64,000 nucleotides of DNA from Dactylonectria macrodidyma. Lineage: Eukaryota; Ascomycota; Sordariomycetes; Hypocreales; Nectriaceae. The stretch covers positions 216,950-280,949 of the forward strand of contig JAGMUV010000049.1 of the NCBI GenBank assembly GCA_020744425.1, given 5' to 3'. Position 1 is the first letter of the stretch, and every line of letters begins with the position of its first letter. The notes under the pieces were generated by a model. The model was not told the DNA's origin, did no database searches, and was given only the letters and a program-made list of their open reading frames with translations. Below are positions 1 through 9,737 of the stretch, piece by piece. The position numbers and the translations under genes are program-made.

Positions 1-1600
1 AGAAGATTTTCCGGTCAAGCGAGCAGGAATGAACGTGTCCAGGCCCACCAGCGTATTTCAAAGAGCCAAGAGGACCGCCTCGTTCGTTGGCTTCTGCGGC
101 AGGAGTCCCTGGGCTACGCTCTCACGCATAGCCAACTTCGAAGCTGCGTCGAAGCCCTCCTCCGTCAACAGGGAGATAACAAGCCATTGGGTCAAAACTG
201 GACCACTAGGTTCATCAAGCGTCATTTAAAACTATCTACTAAGCTTGGAAAACGCCAGGAAGCCGCCAGATTTGAGGGGTTTACGCCTAAAGCCGTTCAT
301 TGGTACTTTGATATTCGGGAGACGGAGTACGGCTGGATCAAGCCTGAGAACACGGTTAACGTGGACGAGGGCGGCATAATGGCGGGTTTCGGTAAGTCCT
401 CTATAAGTTCCCTATGGGCTTTTATAGGTCATAACTAATTGGTTGTCCATGAGGCCTGGACAGCCTCGTAATCGGGAGCTCTGACCTGAAGAAGAAGATG
501 TTATTAAAAGGCGTCCAGTTACGTAACTGGACCTTATTTATTAAGGCTGTTATTGCAACTGGCCGCGCTTCGAAACCGGGAATTATCTTTAAAGGAAAAG
601 AGCTGCAGAAGCAGTGGTTTCTTAACGAATTCGAATTGATAGCGGACTGGCACTACATCACATCACCGAACGGCTGGACCGACAACCATATAGCTCTCGA
701 GTGGTTGAAAGACGTCTATCTACCTCAAACAGAGCCTCGCGATGCATCAGATGCGAGACTTATTATCCTTGACGGTCACGGAAGCCATGCACAGGTGAGT
801 CTTTTGGTGTTTTCACCGCAGAGTCTCCCGCTATAAGGTCGCTAACGAGCACCCAGGATGAGTGGATGGCTACGTGCTTTCTGAACAACGTCTACTGCTG
901 CTATCTACCAGCGCATTGCTCTCATGGCCTACAACCGTTAGACAATGGAATTTTTAATGTCATCAAAGGTGCGTATCGGAAAGAACTCCAAAAGCTGGCT
1001 AGTTTGACCGATTCTGCGCCGGTTGATAAAGTCAATTTTATTCGGTCATATGCGAAAGCTAGAGAGGCGGGCATGAGGAAGGAGATTATCTTATCCGGCT
1101 GGAGGTTTACTGGAAATTGGCCTATAAACCGTCGCAAAGCTCTAACACATCCGGAAATTCAACCGGATAAAGAAAAAGTTCTGGAAGGCTTTAAGACGCC
1201 CAGCCCTCCTCATCTGGACTCAGATGATACGCCGAAAACGAGCCGCCAGGTGAGAGATTTAGCCAAACATCGAAGTCGTCCGACCAGGCGGAAGTACAGT
1301 AAGATCGCAAAGGGGCTGGAAGCTTTAGAGATGAAGGTGGCCGTTCAGAATGCGCGGATTACTGGGCTGGAGGAGCAGGTGTCCCAGCTGCGGCGAGGGA
1401 AGAAAAGAAAGGCGGTACCGAACCCTAACCGACGATTCATGGCTCTAGCAGAGGCTCTAGCGGCTGGAGAAGCTCTTCCTAACTCAAAGGAGGCAGAAAT
1501 AGAGGTGGATGTGGATGAGGAGATCGAGTCGGTGATTGAGGTGGGTGTCAGGTCAGAGGACGAAAGTGAGGACTTCATGGTCGTAACAAAGCACTGCTAG
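1..1600 (+). CDS. pogo/Fot1-type DDE transposase, 5' end outside window, three exons
   Basis: This is a cut-and-paste transposase of the pogo/Fot1 branch of Tc1/mariner, acting on its own element in the nucleus. The frame is open from base 1, so the start lies upstream of the window. Two introns are inferred: 392-453 (GTAAGT, a CTAAT branch motif, AG) and 795-856 (GTGAGT, GCTAAC, CCCAG), each 62 bases. Removing them gives exons 1-391, 454-794 and 857-1600 in one frame. The N-terminal part resembles a CENP-B-type helix-turn-helix (QEDRLVRWLLRQE). The three catalytic Asp are visible in NVDEGG, LILDGHGSH and GLQPLDNG. The C-terminus is a coiled-coil-like, Lys-rich stretch followed by an acidic tail. 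No frameshift or stop is seen once spliced, so it may be functional apart from the unseen start. Confidence 0.85.
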
Positions 1601-1759
1601 CGCACACGCAGCGGTCAGGAGGTCAAAAAACCACGCAGAGAGTAAAATTTGATCAATTTTATGGAGAGTCTCTTTACTAACTTCGATTTTGATTGATAAC
1701 GCGGTCTGTTTTTGTGTGCACGAAAATTTAGATTTTGTATGGGAGCATCGAAATTTTGG

Positions 1760-1796
1760 TGGTCCATCAAGTGGGGGTGTCCATTAAGTGGTCCTG
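1760..1796. repeat. Candidate right terminal repeat of the first pogo element
   Basis: Between the transposase stop (1600) and the Helitron frame there is a short stretch in which the word GTGG(G)TCC/GTGTCC with a following CATCAAG or CATTAAG occurs three times (around 1758-1795). Repeated words like this are common at Tc1/mariner termini. The left end is outside the window, so the TIR cannot be verified. The Helitron frame is closed by a TAA at 1785-1787, just inside this stretch, which suggests the pogo element inserted at or near the Helitron's original 5' coding end. Confidence 0.3.
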
Positions 1797-1859
1797 GATG
1801 GTAGCTGTAGGGCACGCCAAAAGGAACGGGTAACCGAATCTCGAGCCGCCGTTGCCGCC

Positions 1860-4800
1860 ATGCGGAATATCGCCTTGAGGCTATCGCCACGCAGAGCTAC
1901 GAAAAGGACGGATTCGCTAGCTAACCTGACGCCTCCAAGGCGGACTGCGCCAACGCCTACGTCTGTAAACGGCTTACAACCTCCTGCCACGCCTGCTCTA
2001 TTCCGTCGCCTGGCGCCCACACTCCAGGGACTACCTAGACCTCTGCTGGGGCCATCTACCCCAAGCGCGGTAGAGGGACCTTCCCTTATCACTCCTACCC
2101 TTAGCCTGCCAACAGTAGTTCTGGGCACGCCGATTCCTCAAACGCCAATTCCTCAAGGCACTCTTCCAACGGCTCCTGTTGTGCTAGGCACGCCTATACC
2201 ACGGGAATCGTTCCCTGCCACACCTTCATTACTGCCACAGCGTCATTGCCGCGGCCGTTATACACGTCAAGGCACCTTTAACCCACGACCACGGCCAGAG
2301 CCTCAAGAGCGACAGTTTGATCAGATCGTTGATCCACCTTTTACAGTGGATCTTAACTTGCCTGCCCTTAGTGAGGAGGATCAGGCGCTTGTGCGGGAGT
2401 TCTATACCGCCCTGGATGACGAGAAGATGCATAGTTGCATTCGCTGCCGGGAGCATTGGTTCGAAATGAAGAGAAATAGCTTGAAAATCTGCAGCCGCTG
2501 CATTAGTCGAGACAGGGAGAGAAACCCTAACGAGCCCTACTTCTTTAGCGCTGCGAATAACCTTGACTTCGGGGAAGTCCCCGGTAATCTACCTGGCCTA
2601 ACAATGGTTGAGGAGATGCTGATTGCTAGGGTTCACGTACATGTGAAGGTCCTACAGGTACGTGGTGCTCAATACAAATACCGCGGTCACGTTGTCCACT
2701 TCCTTCGCAATGTTGGTAGGCTATTTGAAGAGCTCCCAGTCCTACCTGAAGAGCTAGATATCGTACTCCTGCGGCCTCCTAATATGGAGGGCGACCCTCA
2801 CTTCCAGCAGCAGTTTGCTCGCGATTTCCGGGTACGCCGCTCATGCCTGTTGACCTGGCTCCATTACCTACAGCGCCACCACCCGGGCTATCGCGATATC
2901 GTTGTGAGGCAGGATCGCTTGCAACGGCTTCCTCTTGATGACAGCATAGTTGCTTCCATTGCTTGCCAAGTGGCTGACATACCTGACGGCGAGGTCCCCC
3001 AAGGTCCGGTTGAGGAGGCTGTAGAAGAGGATCCTAGCGATGCCGACGCATCAGCCATCCCGAATTTGCAGGTTACCGATACCGAATTAAACGCCCTGCA
3101 GTCCCGATTCCTTCATGGTACCCCTGACCCTGAGCGTATGACTGATCTTGAGCATATGCCGCCTAGCGCGCAGGCTCAACACCAGATGCCACTACCTTCC
3201 ATTCGCAGGACTCCTATCAATGAATTCAACCGTTCCCAGCCGCTGTTAACGCTCGCGTTCCCTACCCTCTACCCTGACGGCAAGGCGGACTTCGTGGAGC
3301 CTCGCCTACGGAGCATCACGTACCAGGACTACCTTGCCCATGCGATGAGATGGCAAGACGGACGTTTTGCCCGCCATAAGACGTGGCCTTTCGTCGCCCT
3401 CAACACGCTGTTACGTGCGCAGGTCAGAAAGCGAAGCAACTACTTCGTCAAGCAACACGAAGGCCGCCGTCAACCTCTCACGCGCGCTGACCTAGAGGAA
3501 GCGATGGCTAAGCCTGATGAGCCAGAGGCTCAGGCCCTGATCCAGTCGATCACGCGCCAAGCCGCCGTAATCAGGGGCACCCGTCCATATTGGTATAAGC
3601 AAAGGAAGGAATTGGAGGCATATGCCTACAATCTAGGCAGGCCTGGCCTTTTCATTACAGCAAGTGCAGCTGATTACCACTGGGAGTCCCTGTATCGTCA
3701 TATGCCTCGATTCCAAGAGTGGAAAGCAGCTCCTGAGGCGGCGCGGATGACTCTGTCCCGGCAATTACTGCGAGACAACGCCCACATTGCCGCTTATCAC
3801 TTCCATAAGCGTTATACGCTCTTTAGGACTATTGTCCTGAAGCAGAAGTTTAACCTAACGGACTTTTGGGGTCGCTACGAGTGGCAGGGCAGGGGTTCCA
3901 GTCACCACCATGGGCTATATTGGTTAAGTGGTCACCCAGACTTAGATCCTGATAATGGTCAGTCCCAGGAGCGATTCGCCCGAATCTGGGGATATCACGT
4001 ATCTGCTGTGAACCCAGAGCCTCAGCGGGTACAGGCGCCTGGGGAAGGGAATCCCCTGATCAGTAATCTATTGGGGCATCCCCTTACAGTTCAGTTCCTA
4101 TCAATGGTAGTCAACCGCGTGCAGCGCCACCGCTGCAACAACTACTGTATGCAGCTCAACAAGCATACCAAGCAGGTAGAGTGCCGCTTTGGGTTTCCTC
4201 ACGGGCAGCGCCTACTAGCCTCCCTTGAAAAGGTTCCCCATTCTAAGCACTGGAGCTTCAGGGGCGAGCGGAACGATAGCCAGATTAACCACTACAACCG
4301 CTTGCTTACGGTTGCGTGGCTAGCCAATACAGATGTCTCGCCCTGCACGAGCCTACAGCAGGTAATCGATTACGCAGCCAAATACTGCTCCAAGTCGGAA
4401 AAGAAGAGCGAGTCTTTTGCCCAGATTGGGAAGACCCTGATGCCCCGGGTCAAGGACCACAACCCCCTGATTTCCTTCACGTCAAAGCTCCTAAATCAGC
4501 TAGTTGCTGAGCGGGATTACTCAAAACAGGAGGTTAGCCACTTGCTCCTCGGCCTGCCGTTACAGGAGGGCTCACGAACCTGCCTATACGTTGATTGCCG
4601 TAATCCTGACAGGCATTCCCGCTCTCTATGGATCGATGGCGATGAGGTTGACGAGGCCCCCAACGTCTACGAAAAGTACTGTCGACGCCCAGAAGCCCTA
4701 GAGGACCTGACCTATGTTTCCTTTCTCAAATACTGGAATTTCTGCTCTAGGGACCCTTCCAAGTGGAAGCAATGGCAGCCAGGCAACGTCAATGGCAGGC

Positions 4801-6790
4801 CTCGTGTATTGGTCTACTTTCCTCGCTATCAGGCTGATCCAGAAGGTCAACAGTGGCCAGATTACTGCCGTGTAAAGCTAACATTGAACCACCCACATCG
4901 CCGGCTTGATGAGCTCCTCACATTTGACGGCCAGCGTTTTAATTCTCACGCTAAGGCCTTCTCCTATTGTTGGCAGCACCACAGTCATGGTGATGACCAT
5001 TACGGCCGGCCAAAAGAGGCTCAATTACAACCTCAAGAGGATCAGTACGAGACTCTGCCTGTGGAGGAGGAATTTGATGACGAAGACTGGATCCGCCTCG
5101 CCGCCCTTTTACCTGACAAACCCCTTACCCAGGAAGGTCTTGACCTACTTGGCCGCCGCGATATCGACGTCAATTACGACTGGACACGGCATGTGGGCAC
5201 TTATCCGGAATTTCGAGACAGCTACTGGAAAGACCTTATCGCTAGCCACCCTATAGCCAACGATGTGGAGGTCCTTGGCCCTCACTGGCGTGATCAGCTG
5301 AACTCACAACAACGGCTCGTGTACGACACCTTCATGGGCCACTTCCAGGCGCAAAGTCTTACTCAAATCCTTCTCCACGTTGACGGCGGTGGTGGTACAG
5401 GCAAGTCCTTCCTTATCAAGGTGCTATCCTCCCATCTCCAGGCGGCTGCCCTACCGATTCCTAGCCCTATTTGCCGCGTAGCGCCAACAGGCGTTGCGAG
5501 TAACCAGATACAAGGCAGCACCATTCATTCGTTGCTACGCCTCCCAGTAGGTGGTACTTTTACCGACCTTCCCCCAGCCGACGCGGCCGCCCTTCAGTCC
5601 CGCCTACGACACGTCAAATACCTCGTTATCGATGAAAAGAGCATGCTAGGGCTTGAGCAGCTAGCGCGGATCGATTCCCGCCTGCGGCAGGCCTTTCCAC
5701 AGCGTAGCCTCGAGTTCTTTGGTGGCGTGAGCGTCTTGCTGGTGGGGGATTTCTTCCAGTTACCACCCGTCCGGCAAAAGCCGCTGTATTCGACTAGCAC
5801 CAGCCTGTCTCCGCTGGAAAGGAGAGGGCAGGTGGCCTACCGGTTATTTGACCGCACCATCTTCTTGACCACGGTACAGCGCCAAACTGGCGATGATCAG
5901 GCCCAGTTCCGTCAGGCATTGCAGGAGCTGCGTGAAGTTAAGTTATCTATACCGTCATGGAACCTCCTTGGTAATCGGGTACAGGCCAAGCTAACACAGA
6001 GCGAGATTGACAGCTTCAGGGCCGCTTTGCGGGTGTATTCTACAAAGGCCCGGGTCAACGAGTACAATTACGAGCATATGGTGCACCTCAACGACCCGGC
6101 AGTACAGGTGGAGGCAAAGAATCGGGGCAACGGCGCAGGGCAGGCGCCAAGCGACAACGCTGGCAACCTATCTAACAGGTTCCCTGTTGCTAAAGGCGCC
6201 AGGGTGATGCTTACGACTAACCTATGGCAGCCAGCTGGCCTAGTTAACGGCGCCCAGGGTACTGTATACGACATCGCCTGGAACGCAGGCACCAACCCAT
6301 GGGAAGAACCCCCGGCGGTTATTATGGTGGATTTCGATAGCTACGACGGGCCGCCGTATCTAACAACGAACGAGGGCAGGAAAATCGTACCCATCCTTCC
6401 AGTCACGCGTGATTTCCTAGTGGGCAACGAGACCTGCGCTCGCACGCAGTTTCCCTTGATCGTGGCATTTGCTATTACTGTTCACAAATGCCAGAGCCTA
6501 ACGAAGGATCAGATAGTTACTGACCTCACTACACGCGACTTCCAGGCCGGTATTAGTTATGTTGCCGTCTCACGAGTTACCTCGCTGGAAGGCCTACTCC
6601 TTGAGGCGCCGTTCGACCGCCAGAGCCTCTATAACCATACGCCCACGGAAGGTCTATACGCCTGCGTTTCCTACGTACTGCGTTTGTAGCTAACTATAAG
6701 GCAGGGATGAAGATGCGCCTTGCTGACCAACAACGCCGTCAGGCTCAACAGCTGACCGATCCGCCGTATCCACCACGCTACATTGATTAA
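1860..6790 (+). CDS. Helitron Rep/helicase (RepHel) with a small terminal exon
   Basis: This is a rolling-circle transposon protein. A Rep nickase domain cuts and joins DNA and a PIF1-type helicase unwinds it. The HUH motif is at SSHHHGLYW (about 3900-3925) and the paired-tyrosine motif at YAAKYCSKSEKK (about 4370-4400). The helicase Walker A is DGGGGTGKSF (about 5380-5410), Walker B is LVIDEKSML (about 5620-5645), and a late PIF1 motif is ISYVAVSRVTSLEG. The first in-frame ATG is at 1860; the frame is open back to a TAA at 1785-1787, so the original N-terminus may be lost to the neighbouring pogo element. The single long frame stops at 6689. Removing an intron at 6652-6704 (GTCTAT, GCTAAC branch, GCAG) instead continues as MKMRLADQQRRQAQQL and ends at 6790, as expected for fungal Helitrons. 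Helitron termini were not located. Confidence 0.85.
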
Positions 6791-6840
6791 ATGACGTTTT
6801 CCTATAAGCTACAGGGAAAGGGGAAATTCGATATACGGTA

Positions 6841-8717
6841 AGTCAGCGCACCCATTAGATGAACAGGGGCTTAGCTGAACGCCCCACTTATACAATGACC
6901 AAAATCCTTATTTAACTTCACTTATACATAAAATAACAACCAAGAGGTCTAATTGGTCCATTTCAACTGATTTTTTATAAAATAACTAATGAATTTTCTA
7001 AATATCAAAAAACTAGCCAATAAAAACAAAGGAAAAACGAGCTATTCTGAATCTTCAACCTCAGGCGTTTTTATTCGCCTTCTTGCCCTCTTGACATTCT
7101 GAATGTCAGAAAATTCCTTATTTGGGTCTTTATAAACCCTTCCTCTTTTCTTAGCCTTTGATTGGCTTGAATCTCGGTCTTGGACTAGAATTCTGTCTTC
7201 TAATTGGGCGTTGTGTAAGTGAAGGTTATCATAACCCCGGTCAATAGCCCGAAATAGCTGCCTTGTGGTTGGGCTGTTGAGAAGTTCCTTCTTTTTAGAA
7301 TGGACCAATAAAGCAACGTCTCTCGAAGTCTTAGGGGTTATAAAAGGGCTGATTTCAGACCTCTGATTCGTCTTTGGAGAAATGGGGGCTCCTAATTGGA
7401 CCGTAATTGAGTCCTTAGGATCCTCAATAACGAATTTGCTACCCATTGGCTTTGAGATGTTGATTGGCCACAACCCGGCTCCTTTCCAACCCGAACGGAT
7501 ATTTCGAGTAGTAATAGCCTTCTTCCTAGCCTGAAAATAGCATTTTAGAAAGTCTTCCTTCCTAATTGGGCCAGCATCAGCAATAGGATTGGCTAGTAGT
7601 AAAGCAGCCCGATATGCAGCTTTAAGTGGCCCAAAGACTGATATATCAAGAGGCTGAAGAACGTGGCTTGTGTGAGGTGGTAAATAGACTAAATGGACCC
7701 TATTGGTCACACAAATACGCATAAAATCAGGCGTTATGTGTGATCCATGCCCATCTAGGATAAGAAGCCGCTTTTCATTGGCCCGGGCAGGCTTTGAGCC
7801 CGGAAGAAAGACTTCCTGCAGCCACGCAAGCCCAATTTCGTTATTAGTCCATCCCTTTTTAGATGATGTAAATCTCCAATTGGTCAGAAAGTCTAATTCT
7901 TCAGGAAACCATTGGTGCTGGACGTCTTTGCCTTTGAAGATAACCAATGGGTCAAGGCACCTTCCCGTTGCGGAAATAACCTCAAGAATAGATATCCAGT
8001 TAAGGTTTTGTGGCTGTTTCTTAATCGTTGATTGAAGCTCTGATTGGCCAACCACAAGCCCGTTAGATCCGGGCCCTTGGAAGACTCCAATTTCGTCAAG
8101 ATTCCAACGGTTGCGTTGAGGGATCGATGCGACCTCTGGTTGGCCCAATAGATCAAAGAGCCCGCCAATAGCAGCCGGATTTGCTCCATTTATCCTTTTC
8201 CGGTCGATTCCCTTTCCTTTGAGCGTTTTTATTCGCGGGTTGCGGCGCAGGAAGCCCTTCATCCAGTGTTTTCCGAGTCGTTGGTTGGTGCCGCTTTGGC
8301 CCAACAAGGAAATCGCCAACTTCCGGATCTGGCCATGCGTCAACGCCATGCCGAGCTTATCTTGAAAGATGATCCAATCAGTGAGCTGGTCTTCCTGATA
8401 TTTGGAAAGCACCTGACGCCATTCGTGGGCTTCATTGCGGCTAGGTACGCCATTTATCTTGCTGTGTAGGGTTGATTTGGGGACTCCGCGCTGATTGGCT
8501 GCTTTTGATAATGATACGCCATTTCTCACATCCTGAATGGCTAGTTCAAGGTCTTCTTGGGTGTATTTAGGCATAAAAAATAAGGTTATAAGGTTGAATT
8601 GACGAATTGAGTGTTATTGAAGGAAGAAACGCGTGTGGCTAGAGACGCGTTGTGGTTGACGCGGCTGTAAGTGGGGCGTTCAGCTAAGCCCCTGTTCATC
8701 TAATGGGTGCGCTGACT
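6841..8717 (-). mobile_element. Intact pogo/Fot-like element with perfect 50-base TIRs and TA duplication
   Basis: Bases 6841-6890 (AGTCAGCGCACCCATTAG... ) and 8668-8717 are exact reverse complements over 50 bases. A TA dinucleotide lies directly outside each end (6839-6840 and 8718-8719), the Tc1/mariner target duplication. The 1877-base element holds one uninterrupted transposase gene on the minus strand and nothing else. Perfect TIRs plus an intact gene indicate a recent insertion. It sits just 3' of the Helitron gene, possibly inside the Helitron 3' region. Confidence 0.95.
7042..8574 (-). CDS. pogo/Fot-like DDE transposase, 510 residues, intact
   Basis: This single-exon transposase excises and reinserts the 1877-base element around it. 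An N-terminal psq-type helix-turn-helix (YTQEDLELAIQDVRNG, then VPKSTLHSKING) is followed by a CENP-B-type domain (RRNPRIKTLKGKGIDRKR, residues about 105-125) and the DDE core. The Asp residues are seen in NLDEIGVFQG, LILDGHGSHIT and HVLQPLDISVFG. The tail is basic (KAKKRGRVYKD) and ends with an acidic VEDSE. Length and motif order are normal for the family. The ATG chosen is the first in the frame and begins the psq domain. It has no introns, unlike the transposase at 1-1600, to which it is only distantly similar. Confidence 0.93.
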   Translation of the reverse strand: MPKYTQEDLELAIQDVRNGVSLSKAANQRGVPKSTLHSKINGVPSRNEAHEWRQVLSKYQEDQLTDWIIFQDKLGMALTHGQIRKLAISLLGQSGTNQRLGKHWMKGFLRRNPRIKTLKGKGIDRKRINGANPAAIGGLFDLLGQPEVASIPQRNRWNLDEIGVFQGPGSNGLVVGQSELQSTIKKQPQNLNWISILEVISATGRCLDPLVIFKGKDVQHQWFPEELDFLTNWRFTSSKKGWTNNEIGLAWLQEVFLPGSKPARANEKRLLILDGHGSHITPDFMRICVTNRVHLVYLPPHTSHVLQPLDISVFGPLKAAYRAALLLANPIADAGPIRKEDFLKCYFQARKKAITTRNIRSGWKGAGLWPINISKPMGSKFVIEDPKDSITVQLGAPISPKTNQRSEISPFITPKTSRDVALLVHSKKKELLNSPTTRQLFRAIDRGYDNLHLHNAQLEDRILVQDRDSSQSKAKKRGRVYKDPNKEFSDIQNVKRARRRIKTPEVEDSE

Positions 8718-8719
8718 TA

Positions 8720-9330
8720 TATAGTTGATTGGGCCTGTCAGGAAGTGGTAAGGGGACCCCTATGTCTATCAGTCAACTCCCTGACTACAGGTTTGAAGTG
8801 GTTTAACAGCTAGTTACTGCCGCAGTTGAAAGGGGGGTTCTAGGGGGTTCCACCAGGATAATTTAATAGCAGGTATACGGTATTTACCCTTCGGGCTGGA
8901 TATTCAGCCGTTAAGTCCCTTGCCTTGGCAACTTAATGGGTGTTCGAAGTATTTTACTACAGATCCGAAATTGCTGACCAGTCAGCATCATCATTGCATC
9001 TGCTTCCCTCCCCAAGATAGGGCTGTCCTTTCTGTTTGTCCAGTGCATAGCTTACTATGGGGCTCACGAATTTTAGTAGTAGGGTCTCTAGAGTCTTCTC
9101 GTTATTGATCATCAGCTCTCTTTCCAGAGGTTTCCGCTCATCTGAGCCTCGATATTCCTTCCGAAGCTCCACATCGAAGATGCGGGTCAGAGTGGCATAG
9201 TTGAATTCAGGCCATGGTATCCAGTCTTCTGGTAAAATTTCGGTCTTGATAGTGGTATTGGCGCTCGGAACAACCGAGTTCGAGTTGACAGAGACATTGC
9301 GCCTTGTTAGAACCTACTCAAGCATTATGC
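8720..9330. other. Non-coding stretch between the Fot-like element and the palindrome cluster
   Basis: No convincing gene is seen. It may contain the 3' end of the Helitron displaced by the Fot-like insertion, but I could not identify a terminal hairpin followed by a CTRR end. Short frames here lack any recognisable motif. Confidence 0.4.
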
Positions 9331-9333
9331 GTA

Positions 9334-9475
9334 GAAACGGGCCCCGTTTCCACTTTTGGTCCAATTACATTCTATGACCTCTACCAGGTTTACCTCTCTT
9401 AGAAACGGGCCCCGTTTCTACTTTTGAGAATTTCTGATAAAAACACGAACAAAACACGAAACGCGCCCCGTTTCC
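9334..9475. repeat. Cluster of three short palindromes with core AACG(G/C)GCCCCGTT (left group)
   Basis: Three near-identical inverted repeats lie at 9334-9350 (arms GAAACGGG/CCCGTTTC around one C), 9400-9420 (arms extended to TAGAAACGGG/CCCGTTTCTA) and about 9459-9475 (GAAACGCG...CCCGTTTC). A second cluster with the same core lies at 12112-12245, on the other side of the TLH-like gene. No copies were noticed elsewhere in the window. They could be protein-binding sites or terminal structures of an element. Confidence 0.8.
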
Positions 9476-9737
9476 AGTACGCCAATGCACCTACCCCTGT
9501 ACAATCCCTGTAGAGATAAATGAGTACCATATGTCAACCAATCAAGTGTCTATAGCCCCTGGCCTTCATATACATGTATGCTTGTCCTCTCTGTGTAATG
9601 TGTGTCGGAGTCGCGTAAAGGACCCTTGAAGAACTGCATACCTGAGTATGTTGGTTTTCTCAATTGCAGTTCCTCAGCGCCGCCTATACTCACAGCCGCA
9701 TTATCGTTTCTATCCTCCCTCTCTTTCCCATCCAAAC

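Noticed and set aside
29..229. Reading frame MNVSRPTSVFQ...
   Set aside because: It is a shifted frame over the first exon of the pogo transposase, whose true frame is open from base 1.
8720..9330. A defined Helitron 3' end (CTRR with hairpin)
   Set aside because: Several CTAG/CTAA words occur, but none has a convincing GC-rich hairpin just upstream.
9334..9475. Palindromes as transcription terminators
   Set aside because: Bacterial-type terminators are not expected here; there is no T-run, and the copies lie upstream as well as downstream of the gene.
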